DNA of 64,000 nucleotides from Mycobacterium sp. AZCC_0083. GTDB taxonomy: Bacteria > Actinomycetota > Actinomycetes > Mycobacteriales > Mycobacteriaceae. The stretch is taken from NCBI RefSeq assembly GCF_014202335.1, contig NZ_JACHGP010000022.1, forward strand, positions 62,001-126,000. Reading direction: 5' to 3'. The notes under the pieces are model-generated. The model was not told the origin of the DNA. It searched no databases and saw only the letters and a program-made list of their open reading frames with translations. A program made the position numbers and the translations under genes. This document shows positions 54,101 to 63,100 of the stretch, one piece after another (the stretch's first letter is position 1; each line of letters starts with the position of its first letter).

Positions 54101-57100
54101 CGTTCGCGCAGGCGGACGGGGATCGTGTTGAGAAACAACCCCGCCGTTCGTTCTGCGCGGGCCACCCCTGGGCGGCCATGGGTGATGAGGCCCGTGGTGA
54201 CGTCATCTTCGCCAGTCGCGCTTCGCAGCGCCAAGCAGTGCGCGGCCAACATCACCATCTTCAATGTCACATCACGGTCGGCAGCAAGTCGCTGTGCCGA
54301 CTCTTGTAGCCACGTCGGAATCACGTATGTCACATCGGATTTCGATGTGCACGCCTGGGGCTCGTGCGCCGCGCGGGACTCCAGTGTGGTGGGGTGAGAG
54401 CCCTCCAGTGCGCGCTGCCAGAACAGCCGCGCTTCGGGGTTGTCACGGGCCGCCTGCTCGAGTCGGGCGAATTCGGCCAGCGCCAGTGTGGAATGCGGTT
54501 CTCCGTCCACCGGTGCGATACCGGCGCCCATCTGCGAGAGATAGTCGGCCAACAATTCCTGCATTAGGCTGGCGACACTCCAGCCATCAAGCACTGCGTG
54601 ATGGAAGGCGAACACCAAGTCGACCCTGTTATCGGCCGCCACGTACGCCCGCATGCTGTAGAGCGGTACCTCATCGAAAGCATACGGCCGAACGGCACGC
54701 TCAGCCGAGTACGCGCTCTGCTCGGCGTCCGTCGCGCCAGTCACCACGTCGAAGGCAGACGCCACGCTGCGATGGACGATCTGGACCGGAACCGAATGCC
54801 CGGTCAGTTCGAACGATGAACGCAGGGCGGGATGGCGCGCGACCAAGCGGTTGAACGCCTCGACGAACTCCGCTTCCCGCCAGGGCATCTGCAAGCGGTA
54901 GGTGAAGACGTCACGATAGGCCGTCGAATTGACTCTTTCCATGCTGTGGAAGAGCATTCCGAGTTGCAGTGCGGTCGCCGGGAATGCATCTTCGGCGTGC
55001 TGCAGTGCCGCACGGTCGATCAGCGGCACTAGCCCGAACGGCTCGACCACGGCCGATTCTGTGGGCATTGAGCTGGCCACCGACCCGGCAAGTTCGGCGA
55101 TGGTCGGCTTGGCGAACAACTCGTCGATGTCCAGAGTCACACCGCGGCGCTCAGCATTCGTACGCGCCGTCAGCGCAAGAATCGAATCGCCGCCGATGAG
55201 GAAGAAATTTTCGTGAACACTGACGGACTCGAGGCCGAGAACCTCTGCAAATACCTCGGCGAGCACGGCTTCGGCCTGGGTACTTGGGGCCTGCGCCGTC
55301 CGTTCTACCGAGGGCGTCCCCAATGCGCGTCGGTCGATTTTGCCGCTCGCGGTCACGGGCAGTTCCGGCAGCCGTACGAAGGCGGTCGGCACCATGTAGG
55401 CGGGCAGCCGCAGGGAGACGTGCGTCGCGAGTTCGTCGACGGTGAGCTCATCGGCAGCGTAGTAGCCGACGAGATGGGTGCCGTGTGTCTCGCTGGCGTC
55501 GGCAACCGCGACGGCGGCACGAACCCCTGGGCACGACAACATCGCCCCGTTGACCTCGGCGAGGGTGACCCGGTTGCCCCGGATCTTTACCTGATCGTCG
55601 ATCCGGCCGAGATACTCCAGAGTGCCGTCGGGACTCCAGCGGGTTAGATCCCCTGTGCGGTAACGACGTCCGCCCGGCACTGACTCGTCGTCGACGAATG
55701 CCGCTGCAGTCTCATCGGGTCGGTTGCGGTAACCGCGGGCCACGCCCACCCCGGCGATGTTGAGCTCACCGGCAATGCCGACGGGGGTCCGATTCCCGCG
55801 ATCGTCGAGTACCTGCAGCGTGATGTTGTCTATCGGCCGGCCGATCGGCACGGCGCCGACGGACCCCGCAGTGGGGCAGTCGTAGTAGCTGACGTCGACA
55901 GTCGCCTCGGTCGGGCCGTAGAGGTTGATCAGCCGCGGTGGCTGCGCCAACGAAGCGGCCAGCCGATTGAACCGCTCGACCTGCGCAGGCGCCAACGCCT
56001 CTCCGCTGCAGAACACCAAGCGCAGGGGGGAGATCCGCGTGACGGCGTCCTCCTCGGCCTCGATCTGGTCCAGGAAGGGCCCCAGCATCGACGGTACGAA
56101 GTGCATCACTGAGACGCGGTGACGCTCGATGACCTCGATGAGCTTGCGCGGGTCGCGTTCCGCCCCGGCGGGCGCAATCGCAACACCCGCGCCTGCCATC
56201 CACCACCACATCAACTCCCACACAGAGACGTCGAATGCGGTAGGCGTCTTCTGCAGGATCACATCGTCGACGTGCAACGGGTACTGGCGCTGCATCCAGG
56301 CCAGCCGGTTGACCACCGAACGATGTTCGATCATCACGCCCTTCGGTCGACCCGTCGAACCCGACGTGTGGATGATGTACGCCAAGTCGTCCGGAGTTGC
56401 GACGGCCGGAACGGGCGCGCCATCGGACATGTCGGCGGAAACGAGGTCAATCCCCAATTGTGCTGCTAAAGAACCCAACTTGGGCGCAGCGACGATGGCC
56501 CGGGCCCCGCACTCGGTCAGGATTGCGCGGATACGCAGCTCTGGATACTCCGGGTCGATCGGCACATACGCGGCCCCCGCCCGCATGATGCCGTGGATGG
56601 CCACCAGCATTTCGAGCGACCGGGTCAGGATCAGCGCGACGCTGTCGCTCCGTCCGATTCCATTGTCGCGCAATCGCTGCGCCATACCGTTTGCTGCTCG
56701 GTCGAACTCGTCGTAGCTCAGTGTGCGGTCGTCGGCGTACACCGCAGCCCGGTCAGTCGAGACGACGGAGCCGACTTGATCGGTAGCCAGCCCGGTCGGG
56801 ACATCGATGACGGGACCGGCCTCAAACGAGGCCAGTTCGGCCCGTTCGTTGTCGGACGACATCACGAGGTCGCCCACCGGTGTGTCGGGGTTATTGACCG
56901 CGGCCTCGAGCAACGCCGTCAGGTGGCGCACCGCTGCGGTGAACGGGTACGGGCCTACGAAGGCATCGTCCGCGTAGAACACCTCTACGTCGAGCGACCC
57001 GTCGGCCTGATAGTCGCGGACGGCGATGTTGACGGCGTCCAGAGAGTAACCCGTTGCCAGCACGGTCATCTCTTGCCGCATCCAGTCGTTGTCATCGGTG

Positions 57101-60100
57101 GCGGGAATCGTGGAGTACGAGTAGGTGACATCGAAGAGCGTGGGAGCCGTGCCCGTCTGCTCCTGCAGAGCGTTGACGATATCGCCGTAAGCGAACCTCT
57201 GGCGGCCCTGCAGATCCCACACCCGGTCGCCGATACGGGTGGCGAGGTCAATGACAGAGGCTGTCGGGTCAGCGGGTAGGTGCAACGGCAACATGTTGAC
57301 CAGGTCGCCGACGGTGGCCAGTTCTTCTTCGGAGAACCGATTGAGGAACGGAACGCCGATCACGATATCGCCTTCGCGGTGCAGACGGCGCAGGAATTCG
57401 CCGAGAACGGCTGCGGTGAAAGCAAACATCGATACTCCGGTGCCACGGATGTGCTGTGCCGCTTCTGGACTGATCCGCAGCGCGTGCTTGCTTCTGCGGT
57501 GTTCACGCACCGATGCCGCGCGGGCGAACAGGGCGGGTTCGACGTCGCTCAACCCATCGACGAAGAATCGTCGATCGTCGGTCCACTCGGCCGAAGCCCG
57601 GTAATCCTGCTCAGTGCGGACGATGTCAAGGTAGCTCGGCGCTTCGTGGTGCCGGATGGTCTGGTCGCGACCTGCGGAGTACTCCCCCAGAATCTCGTTC
57701 ATCGCCAGGCTCATGCCCCACCCGTCACCCACCGCGTGATGGAAACATCCGTAGATCACGAACGAGTCGGACCGGTCGACAAGAACCGCGAAGCGCGTGA
57801 GCGGCCCGTCCATCGGCAGCACCGCCTCGGCTGCCTGCTCGATCCAGCGGGCGCACGAGGCCTCCGGAACTGCTTCACCTGTGAAATCGACGCACTCGAG
57901 TTCCGGCACGAGGGTGCTCAGCCACTGCCGCAGACCGTCGTCACCCAACTCGAAGCGCAGCCGAAGCGCATCGTTGCGTATGTGTGCCCGCTGCACACAC
58001 TCCTGCAGCCAATCCAGATCGACGGTGCCCGTCAGCCGCACATGACCAACTACCTGCACAAGGGGAAGGTCTGGATAACGCATGCCGGTGGCCACGATGT
58101 CGCGTTGGTACCCGGTCAGCGGCCACATCTGCGAGCCGGAGCCGGATGCCGGTTCATCGGCGGCCCCCGTTTCGAAGAACCGGGACAAGAACTGGCACAA
58201 CTGGATTGGCGTGGGGTAGTCGAACACCGCTGATGTCGGAAGCTTCGCCCCCGTCGCCGCTTTGACACGGTTGCGGAACTCCACGGCACCCAGTGAGTCG
58301 AAGCCGAGCGCCCTGAACTCCTGGTCGCCGCCGACCGCGTCGACAGAGTCGTAGCCCAGCACCGCTGCAGCCTGACGCCGAATGAGATTGAGGAGCTCGC
58401 GCTCCCGTTCAACCGCGCTCATCGCCTCCAACCGGTCGGCGAGGCTCGTCCCGGATGTAGCAGAATCAGCGTCGTCCATCTGGCGACGAGCCGGGCCAAC
58501 TAGGCGGCGGAAGAGCGCAGGTACCGCTGCCTGTCCGGCCGATCGGGCGCGACCGCGCATACCGGCTAGGTCAAGCTGGGCAGGTAAGGCAAACGAGTTT
58601 GATTGGCGCAGAGCTGCATCGAATAGCTCCAGCCCGTCGGCCGTCGACATCGGGGTGAAGCCAACGCGGCCCATCCTGGCCTTGTCGGCGCTGTCCAAGT
58701 GGCCGGTCATCCCGGTGGCCTCGGCCCACCATCCCCACGCCAGTGACACCGCGGGCAACCCGAGTTGCGCGCGATGGCGGGCAAGTGCATCCAGGAATGC
58801 ATTGGCGGCGGCGTAGTTGGCCTGCCCCGGCGATCCGAGAACTCCTGCGGCGGAGGAGAACAGAACGAACGCGGCCAAATCGGCGTCGCGGGTGAGCTCA
58901 TGCAGATTCCAGGCGGCATCGACCTTGGGGCGTAGTGCCGTCTCCAAATGTGCCGGCGTCTGCGCGGTGAACACGGAATCGTCAAGGGCACCGGCGGCAT
59001 GAACCACAGCCGTCAGTGGATGGGCCGCGGGGATCCCGGCGAGCACCTGGGCCAATGACTCGCGGTCCGCTGCGTCACACGCCTCGATCCGCACAGAGGC
59101 GCCGAGAGCGGCCAGCTCGGATTGGATCTCGGCGGCACCCTCGACCGACTGACCCTGCCTACTCACCAGGAGCAGATGACGCACACCGTGCTGAGTGACC
59201 AGATGGCGCGCGACGAGCCGACCGAGCACACCGGTGCCGCCGGTGACGAATACCGTTCCGTCGCCGTTAAGAGCGCCGGGCACAGTGAGGGCGAGCTTGC
59301 CGGTGTGACGCGCCTGGGCGAGGAAGCGATACGCGTCCCGTGCGTCACGAATATCCCATGCCCGCAGTGGAAGCGGGCGCAGCTTGCCGGACTCGAACAG
59401 TGTGACCAATTCGGCAAGCATCACGCCCAGCCGGTCCGGCCCTGGTTCGAAGAGGTCGAAGGCGCGGTAGTAAACGCCGGGATGACTTGCCGCGACCTCG
59501 GTGACATCACGCACATCGGTTTTGCCCATTTCGATGAACCTGCCGCCGCGCGGTAGCAGCCGCAGCGACGCGTCGACGAACTCGCCGGCAAGAGCGTCGA
59601 GCACCACGTCCATTCCCGCCCCGCCGGTCGCCTCGATGAACTGGGATTCGAAGTCGGTGGTGCGGGAGTTTGCTATGTGATCATCGTCGAAGCCCATGTC
59701 CTGCAACGTGTCCCACTTTGCCGGGCTCGCTGTCGCGTACACGTTCACGCCCCAATGCCGGGCAAGTTGCACTGCAGCCATCCCGACGCCGCCCGTGGCG
59801 GAATGCACCAGCAGGCGTTCGCCCGATCTCAACGACGCGAGATCTGCCAACGCGTAGTAAGCGGTGAGAAAAACCGCTGGTACGGTGGCGGCCTGGGCGA
59901 ACGACCAGCCCTCCGGAATCCGCGCGATGGTCCGGTGGTCTGCACACACAACGGGTCCTGCGCCAGTGAACATTCCGAACACCCGATCGCCGGGCGCGAA
60001 TCTGACCACGTCGTCGGCAACATCGAGAACCACGCCCGCGCCTTCGCAGCCAATCACCGCATCGGGATCGGGGTACATGCCGAGGGCGATCATGGTGTCC

Positions 60101-63100
60101 CGGAAGTTCACGCCGACACAGCGCACGCCGATCCGGATCTCGCCGGCCGCCAATCCGCCTGCCGTCTCTGGAACAGGACGCAATACGAAGTTGCGCCGCT
60201 CGAGGGTACCGTCGCCGAGCGTGGTCAGCCGCCAGTTGTCCGAGCCTCCTGGTTTGGCGCAGGACATCTCTTCGGCCGGTATCCGGGCTATCTGCGGTGC
60301 CCGCCACGTCCCCGCCCGCCTCGCCAGTTGCGGTTCGTTGCTGGGAAACTCGATCGCGCCTGCTTCGACGGCTTCGTCGATATCGTCGACGTCGGCAAGA
60401 ATGATCGCGCCCGGGTTCTCCGTCTGTGCGGTGCGCAACAGACCCCAGATCGCAGCCTGACCGAGGTCTGTCACCCGGTCGGCGGCATCAACCGCGACGG
60501 CGCCGCGGGTGAGCACCAACAGCTGCGCGTCTTCGGGCCGCTTTGCGTCGGACAACCACTCCTGTACGAACTCGAGAACCCTGGCCAGGCCACGGCGCGC
60601 GGCCGCGGGAACGTCGTCCTTGGACGTGTCTGTTGGCGGGCACGGCAGGACGGTGAGATTCGCGCGAGGCAGCGAGCCAGCGGCGGCCGACACCGGCGCC
60701 CAATCAAGGTCGTAAAGGGCGTCGTCGACGGTGGCGGTCACAGCAAGCTGTCCAGCGGCTACGCCACGCAGCGTGATCCCACCGATTGCGCAGACCAAAG
60801 CGCCTGAGCTGTCGCCGATCCGGACCTCCACTGTGTCGGCGTTGACCGGAGTGATCCGGCCGCGCACGGTGCGGGCGCCCGTCGCGTGCAGCGATACTCC
60901 CTGCCAATCGAACGGCAGCCTGGTCAATTCGGTTTCGGCCAGAATCCCGCTGGGGTCGACGACCTGCAGAATTGCGTCCAGCAGCACCGGATGTAGACCG
61001 AATCGCCGTGCATCACCACTGACCTGCTCCGGCAGCGCGGCTTCGACGAACACCTCGGTGCCTCGGCGCCATACCCCACGCAGACCGCGAAACGCGGAGC
61101 CGTACCCGTATCCGCGCGCGGCGAGCTTCTCGTAGGTCTCCGACACGCTCATCGGCAGACTGCCCGCTGGTGGCCACTGGACGAAATCCGATTCGGTCGT
61201 AGCGGAGGCGTGGGAGTCGTGAGGCCTCAGAACACCTTCCGCGTGGCGGGCCCAGCTCAGGTCCGCACCGTCACGGTCAGTGCGCGAATAGAACCGCACC
61301 TGCCGCTCACCGTTTTCGCGAGGCGGCCCGACGATCACCTGGACAAGCAGCGCACGTCGCGCATCCAGGACCATCGGAGCCTGCAGCACCAGCTCCTCGA
61401 CGTGTGGGCACCCGGTCTCGTCTCCGACGTGCAGGGCCATGTCGACCAACGCCGCTCCAGGAACGACCACCGTGTCGTGCACCCCGTGGTCTGCCAGCCA
61501 CGGTTCGGAGTCCAACGACAGTCGCCCTGTGAAGATGACCTCGTCGGAATCGGCGTGTGACACCATCGTGCCGAGAAACGGGTGCTGGGCGCGTGCGACG
61601 CCGAGGCTACGCGCTTCTACCGAGCTTTCGGCGGCAGTGAGCCAGTAGCGCTTACGTTGGAAGGGGTAGGTGGGCAGATCTACGTGTCGGCTCGCGCCGG
61701 AATCGAAAGTGCTCGCCATGTCGGCTGAAATGCCACCGACGTATGCCTCGGCCGCCGACAGGAGCACCCGAGCCAGTCCACCTTCGTCACGCCTCAGTGT
61801 GCCCACGACCCTGTGGTCGTCGCCGAGGTCGTCAAGGGAATCTGCGATCCCCGCGGTGAGCACTGGATGGGCGCTGCACTCGACGAACGCGCGGTAGCCG
61901 AGCCGGTGGGCGGTGCGGACCGCGTCCGTGAACCGAACTGTCTGACGAAGGTTGGTGAACCAGTAGTCACCAGTGAGTTGTTCGGTGTCTATAGGCTTGC
62001 CGGTCACCGTAGAGATGAACTCGACGTCGACCGAGCGCGAGTGCACCCCTGCCAATGCGTCATGCAACTCTGCCCGCAAACCGTCGACATGTGACGAGTG
62101 CGACGCGTAGTCGACCGGAATCCAGTTTGCCCGCAGTTCATCACGTTCACACATGGCCATGACTTCGGTGAGCGCGTCGGCCGATCCGGATATCACGGTG
62201 GAAGACGGACCGTTCTCGGCGGCTACCGCGATTCGGTCGCCCCACGGCTCGATGAGCCGGGTGACGGCGTCGACGGACGAGGCGATCGACAGCATGGCCC
62301 CGCTGCCCGCGATCGCGCGGATGGCTTTGCTGCGCAGAGCAACCACTCGAGCTGCATCGGCGAGCGTGATCGCGCCCGCGACATAGGCTGCGGCGATCTC
62401 GCCTTGCGAATGCCCGATCACTGCGTCGGGATGCACACCGAGCGCGCGCCACTGGGCCGCCAGCGACACCATCACCGCGAACAGCACAGGCTGCACGATG
62501 TCGACCCGCTCCAGTGCGCGGTTGTCGGCGACGCCGAGCACGACGTCGAGCAGCGACCAGTCGACGAATTCGGCAAACACAGCGTCGCAGGCTTGCATGT
62601 GTTCGGCAAACACGGATGACGATGTCATCAGCTCGGCCGCCATTCCCCACCACTGCGAACCCTGCCCCGGAAAGACGAATACTGTCTTGGCGATTCCGCT
62701 CGCCCTGCCGGTGACGACGTTGATCGCCGGAGTGCCTGCTTCGATCGCCGCAAGACCACCGAGCAGCTCCTTGCGACTTTCGGCGATCACCACGGCGCGG
62801 TGTTCGAAGGACGCGCGGCGGGTCAGCGAATGCGCGATGTCGGCCGGATCGAGATCGCCTCGGCTTTCGACGAATTCACGTAACCGCGATGCTTGCTCGG
62901 CAAGCGCGACAGGAGTGGTGGCCGACAGTGTCCACGGCACGACCTGCGGAGTGGCATCAGGTACCTCGTCGGCGGTGGCTGGAGGTGCTTGCTCGAGGAT
63001 GACGTGGGCATTGGTGCCGCTGACACCGAACGACGAGACGCCGGCCCGGCGTGGCCGATCGGTCGCCGGCCACGACCGAGCCATGCCGACGACCTCGATT